DNA from: Norana najaformis
Taxonomy: Eukaryota; Annelida; Clitellata; Crassiclitellata; Hormogastridae
Direction: 5' to 3'
Assembly: GCA_964023275.1 (NCBI GenBank)
Contig: OZ029929.1
Coordinates: 6,487,935-6,551,934, forward strand
DNA: 64,000 bases
Positions within the stretch are counted from its first letter, which is position 1, and each line of letters opens with the position of its first letter. Positions 14,901 to 27,800 of this stretch are shown here, piece by piece. The notes under the pieces are model-generated. The model searched no databases. It worked only from the letters and a program-made list of their open reading frames with translations, and had not been told where the DNA came from. A program made the translations under genes and the position numbers.

Positions 14901-15574
14901 CAGTGACTCATTGTTGATCTTTATGGCATAATCATGATTTTCTGTTCGTATTTCATATTTTCTGGTAATCAGACTCATTTAGTCGATCGACGGACAATCC
15001 GCTGACGCTTCTAATGAGGGCTGGAAAATTGAATGAGGAGGAGTTCTCAAACCCCGCAGCTCCAATCACCTCAGTAAGGTTTTCCAAGTCAATTTTTAGG
15101 AATCATCATCATTGTGATTATCTTCATTATCGTTGTCATCGTCGTCGTCATCATCATCATCATTTAAGGCCATGTTGACCGTGCCAAGGTATCTAGGCCT
15201 TTGACCAAGTGCCTTGCAATACAGAATGTTCAAAAGAGAAGTTGATGCTGACTAATGCCTAGAATTACATATTCCTTAATTCAATCATTTGAAGCATTTA
15301 TATAGCTCCCCTTCAAAATATCTACTCTTAGGCTGTCCAAGTTGAGCCCCATTAAAAGAAAACAGAGTTTTGAATCTCTTATGCATTGATCCATAACTCA
15401 CAGAACATTTTTAGGATGGGACACTATATAATTACAGATATAATAATAATTACAGATATAATAATAATTATTATTATTATTATTACAGTTGACCAGTATT
15501 ACTCCAGTTTAACAAGGCTCACTGTTTAGACTCTGGTGTGGTGGTGACATGAAAATGTTTATGTCATTTCCTGT

Positions 15575-15608
<34 letters not shown>

Positions 15609-15809
15609 GTGTCTTGCCCCACTCAGGAGCATTGCCGTTTCCGCAACACGCTGCCAGCCATCTCTACAGTATTCTGGGCACGTCCTGCCGTACCTTAAAT
15701 AAACTTATCTTGTCCATATCCTTCCTTTCTGAGATCTATTTGTACATTGTGTGTAGAATGTGAATTGTATTTGGATCAATAGAGGAGAATAATAATAATA
15801 AAAATAATA

Positions 15810-15841
<32 letters not shown>

Positions 15842-18800
15842 TATTATTATTATTATTATAATTATTATTATTATTATTAATGAAGATTTATAAAGTGATG
15901 TAGTATGAGAATGATGCAATAATGTTCACTTGTAACAAATACCTTTCCAGTACCCCATCCTATCGTTTTGAACACAGACTGAATACTGGATCCTTTACTG
16001 AATAATTCGTTACATTACAATCTGCTTATTTTACATTCCTTTAGATACCATCAGAGAGGATGATCAAAGCTGGGCGGATCATGCGAGGCGTGATCCTCGC
16101 TCGATCGCCACAGATGATCGTTGACAGGAAGCACCACCTGCGTTTCTATCGGTGCTGCATGGTTGGTTGCGAGATGGTTGATTGGTTGATGAAGTACTCG
16201 GCGGTTGTGCATTCACGCACGCAGGCTGTCTGCATGTGGCAGGTTCTGCTTGAAGAAGGCATCATCATTCACGGCAGGTTTCTCACTTTATCGGGTATCA
16301 TTTTGGCAAGTTGTGAGACCTTCATCTTAATGTCATTGCCTCGATTGATAACTAAACATTTTTTATCGATTTTATGAGACCCTCATCTGAATGTTTTTGC
16401 CTCGATTGATAACTGAACATTTTTTTATTGATTCTGTGGTCTGAAGTTACGAGACCTTTATCTTAATGTTTTTGCCAGGATTGATAACTGAATATTTTTT
16501 ATCAGTTCTAACAGTAGTCTGAGTGATTTCTTTGAGGTTGCAAAACGTTCTTATGTCTACTTATTATCACATTACTTCAAGCCATTTTGCATGATTATTG
16601 CTCCGTGGACCATCTAATCTAATCTGGAAACTTCTATCGCTCTGTTATCATAATGCAGAAGGCATCAATCGATGTTTGCTTGGGGTCATCCATAAATGAC
16701 ACTGGTAAGGGGGGTCACCCGAATGCGGGGGAAGTGGACTGTCCTGTGCGGACGTCCGTATCTGCATTTGGTACATAGTTATTTCTGTGCAGCCTGTGCC
16801 TTAAACACCAATTTCAGTCAGACAGACAGTCTGCGCTGCATTGGATCTAATTAGAGTCTCCGCTGGGTGCGGCAACATCAAAGTATCCCACCTCGTAGCG
16901 CAGTTAATCCTGGAAGATCAACAGGATAGCCTATTCTAGGCTTTAGTACTCCGTTTTAGTGCCCACGTCCGCAAAGAGGGGAGGCAGAGGTCAGGCAAAT
17001 GTGGACAACGGGGAGGGAGGGGTTCAAAGTACCTGTAGGTAATTTTGTTTGGACGGGTTTTATGGATGTCCCCTTCTAAGCAAACCACATTCCAGAAGCA
17101 TAATCCCTCGGATAGAACCAGTGAGGCCCAAGGTCAGAGGCACTGAGGACCCTGAGACTGGAAGAGCAGAGTCTGTCCTGTTTGAACAGCCGTGAACATA
17201 ATGTTTTGCATGACTGAACCTCTCTGCCTTCCTTAAAATAATAAAATTTCTGCTCTAGCTGGTTATTCAGTCCCGTAGGGCTTCGAACTATCCTATTATG
17301 CTTTTTAGACCGTCCTGTGTACACATCCTTTTGTTTTTGTATGACTTATCTCAACATACAGTTTCTATCTACCTTAAAATAATCAAGTTTCTGCTGGGGT
17401 TGGGGATTCAGCCCCCGAAATAGACTGACTATCCTATATTTCCTATTTATTTATGATAGACTGACTATCCTACATTTTCCTATATATTTATGATAGACTG
17501 ACTATCCTATGTTTCCTATATATTTATGATAGACTGGCTATCTATATTTCCTATATAGGCCTATTTATGATAGACTGACTATCCTATATTTCCTATATAT
17601 TTATGATAGACTGACTATCCTATATTTTCCTATATATTTATGATAGACTGACTATCCTATATTTCCTATATATTTATGATAGACTGACTATCCTATATTT
17701 CCTATATATTTATGATAGACTGACAATGCTATATTTCCTATATATTTATGATAGACTGACAATGCTATATTTCCTATATATTTATGATAGACTGACTATC
17801 CTATATTTCCTATATATTTATGATAGACTGACAATGACTATCCTCTATATTTCCTATATATTTATGATAGACTGACAATGCTATATTTCCTATATATTTA
17901 TGATAGACTGACTATCCTATATTTCCTATATATTTATGATAGACTGACAATGCTATATTTCCTATATATTTATGATAGACTGACAATGCTATATTTCCTA
18001 TATATTTATGATAGACTGACTATCCTATATTTCCTATATATTTATTATAGACTGACAATTATATATTTCCTATATATTTATGATAGACTGACTATCCTAT
18101 ATTTCCAGTGGCAGTGGTTTCCTATTTCAGTGATGTTGTTGTTTTTTTTCAACAGTTTGCCACGAGCATCCGTTTAGCGACAGCACCCTTTACTACCGCT
18201 TTTCTGATGACGACCAGGGGGTTTCCCCACTTCCAAGTCAGGTGGAGAAGAAGCAGAACGATGAGGAACTGATGAGTGTTCTTGTGATGCTTTCACAGTT
18301 GGGACCAGATGCGATGATGAGAATGATACTACGAAAAGCGTTCGTGACAATTTACTTCTAATTATAATAAATAATTTGAGAACTCTTATGGGTGCCAGTG
18401 TAGTGATGATCGAGGCTTCAGTCGATGGTCACTGCTGAGCAACGTTGGTGGTGCATGCGCAAATTTTTGGGTAAGTCCAGTCGAAAGCCATGAGGGAAAA
18501 CTGAGGACACAGAAACAGCGTATGGATGAAGCGAGTTCTTATTCAAGATCTAGTGGCCTACGCAGACTCTTCAGAGTGAATGTTTGCCAAGCAGAGTTCC
18601 AGAGTCCAGGGCTGGCACAGGAAAAGGCTTGTCACCAATGGCTGTTCTTGTCCACAGCTTAGTCAGAGTGATGAGATTGTCAGAGAAGATGGTCGGACAG
18701 TTATAAATATTGAGAGTCGGCACAGGACGAAGATTATAGCATTGCCATTGTTTGGTGTAATTGTCATTGTCATCACTGTCACTATCATCATCATCATCGT

Positions 18801-21800
18801 CGTCATCATCATCATCATCATCATCACTGTCGTCTTCTAGAGGCTGTAAGGTAAGGTATGGTAAGAGAAAGCCAAAATTTTCAACAGGCAGGCAAATGCG
18901 TGGGTGATCAACTTTTTATCTTACATGACTGCCTTGCCTTTTGTACTTATCAGACCTTTCATTAGTGTTCATTTCCTCCCACCTCATGTCCTCATGTTGC
19001 TTACATTATTGCATTCTGTACTGTGTTATGTTTACCTGATGTCATTTTTTGACTGTTACACTGTTATTATAGTGTTTTGAAGTTGTCATCTAGGGTTTTA
19101 TTATGTTGTTTTCCAGCTGTGGGGCTATATATATATAACTTTATTCAGGGTGTGATTTATAGGAGAATAGGGGAAAATTTGCTCCAACTTTTTCAGACTA
19201 TCTGCCACTGGAGATACAGCTTCCTAATTCATTTCAGTCTGGCCCATAGATTGTTCCTCACAGCTGCGAACCATGTATCACACTGTGATTGTATTGTATT
19301 GTTTGCTTATTTTTGGATCTATTCCAAACAACATCGTCCATAGCCGTCTGACTTCTGATTCCTGCCTGACTCTTTGATCTTGACCTGGAACCGAACCCTT
19401 CCTGCCTATCGATTTTGTTTTGACTGAGCGCCTGTGAATAAGCTGGTTCCCACAACTTAGCTTTTGTTGGGCATGATAAAAATCTTGAGCTTAGGATTAC
19501 GATTACGATTCTTCTTCAGTGTTCTGCCGTTAGGCAGGTCCAAGAGTCCAACGACGCCACTCTTCTCTGTTCTGTGCCTTTTCTTTAACTTCTCTGTAGC
19601 CCCGTCTTCCTTCTTTATCCATCGTCCAGTCCAAAAGCATTTTTCTTGGTCTTACTGGAACCTTCTTTCCTTTTATTCTTCCTTCAGTCACTGTCCTCAG
19701 GAGAGAATTTCCACGCAGTATGTGACCAATCCAGTTCATTTGTCTCCTGCTTATTGTATTGATTACGATTGTGATCTGTTTAGTCCAGCCGACCGTACAG
19801 CCGAGGACCTGGAGATTATCTACGAGGAGCTGTTGCATATAAAGGCATTGTCGCATCTGTCAACAATGGTCAAACGAGAACTGGCCAGTGTCATGGTCTT
19901 CGAGGCACACTGTAAAGCCGGAAAGATACGTGAGTGACCTGTTCTTCATTTCCCAATCTTGTTACTGAATGACTGATTGATTGTTTGATTGATTGGTTGA
20001 TGGATTGGTTGATTGGCTTCCTGTTTCGCTGACTGGTGCCACTTATTGATACTTGGTTTAAAAATTATTTAATTAGCAAAGATTGATTGTGCAGATATTT
20101 TGAATTGATTTATTTGTCTGATAGACTCACTGATTAATTAACTGATTAATTAACTAATTGTTTGATTGATTTCTTAGTTAGCTGGCTGACTGACTGACTG
20201 ACTGATTCACTGAGAGGATACTGAATGAATGAATGAATGAATGATTGATTGATTGTTTGCTTGATTGATTGATTGAGTGATTTATTTAATTAATTGATTG
20301 ATTACTAAATGGATCAATTTTTGGATTCACTGATCATTTATTGAACAGGTTATGGGTTGGATGGACAAAGTGATTTATAATTTTATTGAAAGGCTGATTG
20401 ATTTTTCAATGTATTGAGTTTTGTTTTAGTCTTCAACCAAGGTGATGAGGGAAAATCTTGGTACATCATCATGAAGGGATCTGTTAACGTTGTCATATAT
20501 GGCAAGGTGAGGCAAGTCTTCAGTTCTGATTTTGCTCAGCCCATTGTTATGCAGACATACTCATACACATGCATATGCATACATGTATGCATGCAAGTGC
20601 ACACACATACACACACATGCACATACATAAACATACACTTTTGCATACACATACACTTATCGTATGTATGCATATGCATATTATACATGTACTTTTAAAT
20701 ACACATGTATTACAAATATGAGAATTGTGCTTCAGCCAAGTAATCCTTCAGCCAGCAGACATGTGCATTATGCAAGGGATAGATCTTACAATGGGATGTA
20801 ATGAATCAGTTATTATGTTAACTTACCTTTTCCCACAACTTCAGGGTAATTTAGCTGGTATTATTCAGTGGCTGGTCGGTTGAGTACATTGTAGTGTAAT
20901 GCAGTGTGTGTGTGTGTGTGTGCTTGTGTGTGTGTTTGTCTGTGTAGGGAAAATCAGCAATCCTCAGTGCAGTACACCAGGTGCTTCATATGCATCGTTA
21001 TGATAAACATTAAGCTGCTGTTGTTCCTTTTAACATGGCTGAAGTCGCATTCTCTTATGTTAAGGCATACCTGTTTAGTCCCCTTACACCAGTTGTTCTT
21101 GAAACTTTTTTGAACCACGGACTGACAATAAATTCATGTTATTGTTCATGGAATACTAATGTCAAGCACAGAATTGTTAAACATATAAACTAACAAATCT
21201 ATTGGGCAAAATTATTTAAAATAAAACTCAGATAAATACATATATCTCTTCCTTGCAAGCACACAGTGATTTTCCAATGTGTAAATATGGTACGATAAGC
21301 AACCAAATGAGTCTGTAATTAATTACACACCAAGTTTGTTGGCAAAAACTTGTCTCATTTTGGGGCGCAATTATTTCTTCCCTTCCATTTCTATTCTGTC
21401 CTCCATTACCTGTTATTTTGTCCTTCTGCTTTTAACATGTCCCTCTCCTGCACTTGTAGTCTTTGAGTTCTGTTTTTCACAAAATATTGCGATCTAAAAC
21501 CTATGGATGGCCTGATGAGCTCCAAAGTTATTTGAGGTTGATTTGAGCCTGCTGGTTAGTTACCCTTAATAGAAGATAATATTGTATTTTTTAAATTATA
21601 TAAAATCTGCATTTACTGGGAACATTAAATGAATTACTAAAAATGTTTGAAGGGAATTGTGTGCAGTCTTCACGAAGGTGACGATTTTGGCAAGTTGGCT
21701 CTCGTCAATGATGCACCAAGGTCAGAACCGTTTCCTTTTGACTTACGATGCATTTAATTACGTTTTGCTGATATGTATATTTACGTTTATTTATCTGTCT

Positions 21801-24800
21801 ATGCACTAGAGACCTTTAAGATTCCAATCAATTTAAAATTGATGATTGATGATTCAATGTGGAGAGTGCAACCATGCTACAATAATGAATGCTTCATTAA
21901 AACTCCAGCTGTTGTAGTGATGTAGTTTACTATCAGTATCAAGCAACACAGTATGAGTTTTCAAGAATTTATGTCTTCATGATGGTATAATCCTGAATGT
22001 TCAGAACAGAATGTACTGCATCAGGATGACATAATCCAGAATGTACAGAACAGAATATAATCCATCAGGATGATATAATCCAGAATGTACAGAACAGAAT
22101 GTAAGCCGTCGGGATGGTAAAATCCAGAATGTACAGAACAGAATGTACTCCACGAGGATAGTCTAATCTGAAATGTACAGAACAGAATCTATCTGAGTTG
22201 CAGTAATGATGGTTGACAAGTTGTTGGTTGGTTCAAAGCCCCACTGAGGTATCTGGTCATTGTTTTGGACACTGGATGTGTTTTTGTTTAGCACCTTCAG
22301 TCGAAGACTTGTGCTTTAGTTTATTATCCTATGCAAGTAGCAGAATAATGAGGATGATAACAACAGTGATGATATGATGATTGATGAGGGTGATGGTGAT
22401 GGTGATGGTGCAGTCAACAGTCAGCAGAAATTTCATTCAGGCACGAATGAATGTGGTACTCTTCCTTAACTTGAACTTCATTTTTGGAGAGTGTCAAAAG
22501 CACTCGCTGATGCATACAGGCTGGTCGTGTTGGCTTTTTCTCATTGAAGGTGTCATGTACTTCTGGTCATTAAGGGTGTAAAAGGTGCATGAGAAATGCT
22601 ATACTGAAACAACCCACCTAACAGCTTCTCTTCCCCCTTCTCTCTCTGAACTTCTGGCAACCGGACTTGGTTCTAGACATGGCATCTTTGGACAACCCCA
22701 CTGACTTGACAAAGTGCTCCTGAATAAGCTGGTGCCCTGTGCATAGCTTGCAGAAGCTTTTTAGAAATTTTGAGATTATGATTACGATGTTGCTTTCACA
22801 TTATATGCGATTGTGGTGGCGATGATGGTGGTTGCAGTGAAACTAATGGGGCTATATAAATGCCCAGTTACCTTACTTTACATTATGTTACATGAATGCT
22901 TATTCACAGAGCGGCTACGATTGTGCTCAGAGAGGACAACTGCCATTTCCTACGTGTGGACAAAGACGACTTTAACCGCATTCTCAGGGTTAGTTATCCG
23001 ATTGCTTTTTTCCTTTCTCTTCCTTTTCCTTGTACTACATGCTAACGTCTATGGGCTTTGCATCCAGGCATGGCTGAGCCGTCGAATGATGCCTGTTGTA
23101 TGCCTCCTTGTTCAATACCACGGCTTTGCACTCTTGTCGCAGCCCAACATGTCGACAGCAAGCCTGCAATTTTGCAGCTGCTGCACTGTACAGGGAACCC
23201 AAGCTACAGTATTAGTAATGAGGCTGACTTTTGCAAAAGCAGATTTCATGTTAGCTTGGAACTCATTATCTACAAACCTGGCAGAGACGAGCGATGTTGA
23301 TGAGTTTATTCTTGAAGTGGTGCTTTATAAACGTCAGATTGCAATTACAATTACAACTGAAGCGCAGGCTTAATGTGCATCTTTAGGCACTGTCTTTCAG
23401 ACTGACAGCATTATGCATGGTGGTTGCAGTGTTTGCCACCGTGAGTGGCAGTGGTGTCTAAGAAGTACGCTTTCCTGTTCTATTGTATTGCATACATATT
23501 GTCAGTTGCCAGAGACGTTGATCATATGGGTGCCTCGGGACCCTGGCCTCGGCAATATTTTGAGCATGGGGGCCTGGCCAGTGGTTAGGCCTTGGTTATA
23601 TTTTAGCTGTAAAATCGGTAAAAAGGCAGCCATGGACCGATGACAGTTTTCTCATTTTTCACTTTAAGATGTTACTAAACAATGTCAATCCGTAATCTCC
23701 TATTGTATCTCCCTAAGTATTGCTGTCTCTGCCTACCTTTTCCTACCCCCATCCTCTTAGGGGCAATAATTGAGTACCAACACAAGTTGAGAGGTTAACT
23801 AAAATGTAATGTCGTTGGATTTCTGTGATTGTGTTTGTGCCTCAGCTGAAAGATTCTTCGACTTACAGACCTTGCTTCTGAGGAGTTTCTGTGGGAACAT
23901 TTGTTACCCTTACCTTTGTAATGTAAATGTAAATCTCCAAAATTTTTCAGCACAACACAAAAGTCACATCAGGGAAACCAGCTTATTCACAGGTGCTATG
24001 TCAAGTAAAATCTGCAAGAGCCAGGTTGTTTGGTGAGTTTCGGTGCCCGATCAGGACCTTTTTAGCTTTATGGATGGAAACGCAGTAGTGGGATGGACAG
24101 AAATTGGGTCAGTTGACATTCCGAACTGACCTGGTTTTTGTTGTTTGTAGGATGTCGAGGCCAACACCGTCCGCCTGAAAGAACATGGTCAGGATGTCCT
24201 GGTTCTCGAGAAGATCCCAGCCAACGTCCAGAGTCCAGATGGCACAATCCAAGTCCACTACAAGTATGTTCCCAATCTGTTTATGGACTTGGCCTTCCTT
24301 TCAGAATTGTTGTTGGACTTTTACAAAGACTTTAAAGTGCTTAGCAATTAATATGCTGTTTGTTGCGTTTCATTATTGGGGATTGATCAAGATTATGCAA
24401 TTTAATGAAGGAAAATTTGGCCTAAATAGATAAGATCACTGGTTGATATCATGAGCTCTGGTGCGAGAAGCATAAAAGGTCAGATTATATGAAGATAGAT
24501 TAGAATAATTTAGGTGAAATTAGATTAGATTAGAGTATAACTGTAAATAGATAAATCTCTTACCATTATATCTCATGAATAGAGCTTCCAACCCTGTGCA
24601 TGGCCACTTATTTGCAACTTCTTATGATTAATCTTATCTAATCGAAAGACTTATGTAGCGCCGTTATTATAATGCGGAAGGCATCAGACGATGGTCACTT
24701 CAAGTCCAAATCGCAATCAAAATCATAATCAGTTGGAGAAGCCGGTCAAATTCCGATTGGTCAGAGAAACCAGAAGCCAGGCCATGGTGGGTAAGCAAGA

Positions 24801-27800
24801 TGAAAGAGTTGTGTCTTTAGTTTAGACCTGAATGACATCAAAGAATTGACAGAACGAACTGGATAGTGACTTCCAAACCTTTGGACCAACTACCGATAAG
24901 GCACGAAAGCCCAACACTGTTCAGATACGGGGTACAGCAAGAGTCACAGTTTCCATTGGTCGAGTGCAATATCTGTTATTATGGCATCAGCATGAAACAT
25001 AGATAGGTTGGCTGATTTAAATATATTACTTTGTGAACTAAAAGACAAATCTTGAAATGAATTCTTTGCTCATTGGGCACCCAGTGTAATGAATGTAATA
25101 TTGGCTTACTGGCCTAGTTAGCTACAGCAGTAAGAGCGTACGCCTAGGAAGCCTCGGTGCGTGAGGATCCCAGGTTCGCGTCCCGGTCGTGGCTTATTTC
25201 AGAGATTTGAATCTCGGGCTAGTACGGTCCGTGCACGGGGACCTTAAATGGCGTGTAGCGGTGGTGAAGGATCTCACCCATGCGCGAGTGAAATCCATAT
25301 GATCGCTTTAGAAAAACGTGTACAATTTACAATTTTTTTTAATATACTGATATTTAGAGGTCTTTTTATGACTGCAACTGATTCTAGAATTCCATGTAAC
25401 TTTTTAACAGATATTCAGTGATGGCTGGTACTCCTGACAAGATCCTTGAATATCTTCTGGAAACACGAATTGGAAAGGCTTGCGACTCAGCTGGTATGTT
25501 CTGTCAACAACATTTTCCATTTATATTTGTCGGAAGTGTAGCTGTTTTACAAATCAGTAGTTCTCATACATTTCGGTTGTTTTTGATAACTGATTCCCTT
25601 GTAATATTTTGTAATGTATTGGCAAAAGACGTTTGTATAGCTCCATTTTACAAGACTAATGATAATACAATAGTTTTGGTGTTTAGTGCTTTTACTGTCA
25701 GAGGGGTAGTCTCCACATGTTTTTTCCTTTGAAAATTTACAGTGTATTTCATATGACCATCAAATTTTTCATTTGATGATGATCTTAGCTTTTTCCATTT
25801 GTCAGTTGTTACCCTGGCTGTCTTTTCTAAATTCGTGGTACATTGCTGTATGCATCTCAGTGTGTTGCACCGTTTCTTAGTACTTAGTTGGCTTCTAAAC
25901 ATGATCACATCATCCCAGTTCTTAAATGGTTGCATTGGCTCCCTGTTGAGCAGAGAATTAAATGCGAAATTAGTGTAATTACCTACAAGACATGGCATTC
26001 AGGTAACTGCAATACCTTCAAAATATGCTTACCCCTCGGACCTAGCGTTACTCCATTAATTACTGTTATTTATTATTATTATTATTATTTCTGCATTTAT
26101 TAAGTGCCACTCTCTACCCACTAAGCTTCAACAGGTGGTGCTGAGCAATTGTGAGTAAAGGACTTGCTCAAAGTCCTTATGCATTAACCGTCTCAGGAGA
26201 AAGTCTTGAACTGTACTCTCTGCATTACAAGCTGAGCACTCTAACCTACCTGCTGCCATGCCACTAAGCCCTCTGATTGTCTCTTTCTTGCTGTGGCTCG
26301 AGTGAATGCTATTCTCAGAAGCAGTTTTCCTGTTGCTGTACCAACAGTACGGGATACATTTCCACAATCTGTTCACACTTGTGGGTCTTTAGTGTCTTTC
26401 CATTCTCAACTGAAGACATTTTTCAACATGCTTATCCTCCTTGGGCTGCCTTTCTGTCTTATCAGACGGTTTTTGGGGAGCCATCGATTGATGCTTAGTG
26501 CATTACTATAATGGCGCTATAGAAGTTATAAACTAATGAGCAGATAATTAAATGCAATTATTATTATTGTTTCATGGTAGGTTGGATTACAGGCAATATA
26601 TTTCTAGGTAGCTGGTCATTGTTTTTGTTGTTGTGGTTGTTGTTGATGATGATTGTTTTGTTGGAGGTGCATAATAAATACCTTTTCTCTTGGTATTGTC
26701 TTTTAGATACATTCTGTGAAGACTTTCTCCTGACCCACATCATCTTCATGCCAAATAATCACCTGGGCCCAACGCTAATGGCTCAATATCCTTGTCGCTG
26801 ATTTTAGTTGGAATGCAGGATAATTGATTTCTTCAAGAAATACCATTAACAGCTGTGATATACGGTAGCTTGATGTAAACAAACGTTTGGAGTCTGGTTA
26901 CCAGTATATTACATGTGAGATTTCATGAAAACGTCTAAATTAAGGTAAGGTAAGCTAATTGTTTATTTCACATTTCCATCAACATTAGCATTAACAGAAT
27001 GCTGGTTTTAAAATGGTGATAGAAACAAAATCATGAACAGCATCAATAATCCTTAGTGTCATAGTCCGATGGATTGAAGTATTTTGACTACACTTCAATG
27101 CTGCTTTTAATTTGCGCTTTAAGCAAAGGCTTCTTAATCCACAGGACCAGTTCAGTGACTGTTTAGCATTTCTTTAAAGTTATGGACGTTGTTGTTTAGT
27201 TGTATATAACATATGATATTAGATGCAGGGGTGATAGAAAATCCAGTAGCAATCAGCCACTATACCCATTCATTCATTCGTTCATTCGTTCAGAGCACTT
27301 ATAAAGCACCTCTTCTAGGTGGTTACTCAGAAGTGCTTCCAGCCTGGAAAAGAGAGAACAATTTTCAAGTACTGGTAGCAGCATTCCTGTCCAGAAGAGT
27401 CAGATTCAGAGGAAGAGAATTCCAGGTAGATGGCCCGACTACAACGAAGCTGCAGTGTACCATTGTTGAAACATTCACAGTCTAAACTGTGGATGGGTGT
27501 TGAACACAATTAGACTTTTAGCTGGTTGAATGCTGGCTATTGTGCAGACATTAGTTCAGAAGTAGCTTTCCTTATCTATTTACTTATCATGCGGACGTGA
27601 CTTCCGGTAGAGCGAACTCTGATTCGCAGGAGTACGCAGTGACGAACAAGCGCCAGGTGATCCATTTTGTCTGGGAATGGTGCCAGACGATTGGAGAGGC
27701 TTTCTGGGAGGACAAGACAATACATGCCTTTCTTGAGGTAAAGTTTTCTCCACTTTCCATGTCCTCCATGTCATCCTGATTAGTATTAGTTATTCAGATT

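Noticed and set aside
17878-18177. 99-codon frame with [11 protein letters not shown] repeats
   Set aside because: Product of the 36-bp tandem array (12 codons per unit).
19464-19937. 157-codon plus-strand frame running into EPAC exon 8
   Set aside because: Its first part is antisense LINE; only the last part is exon and the acceptor at 19783 separates them.
26786-26800. GT donor at tatcctt|gtcgct for exon 14
   Set aside because: Gives a phase that fits no acceptor before exon 15 and loses the conserved AHYHA.
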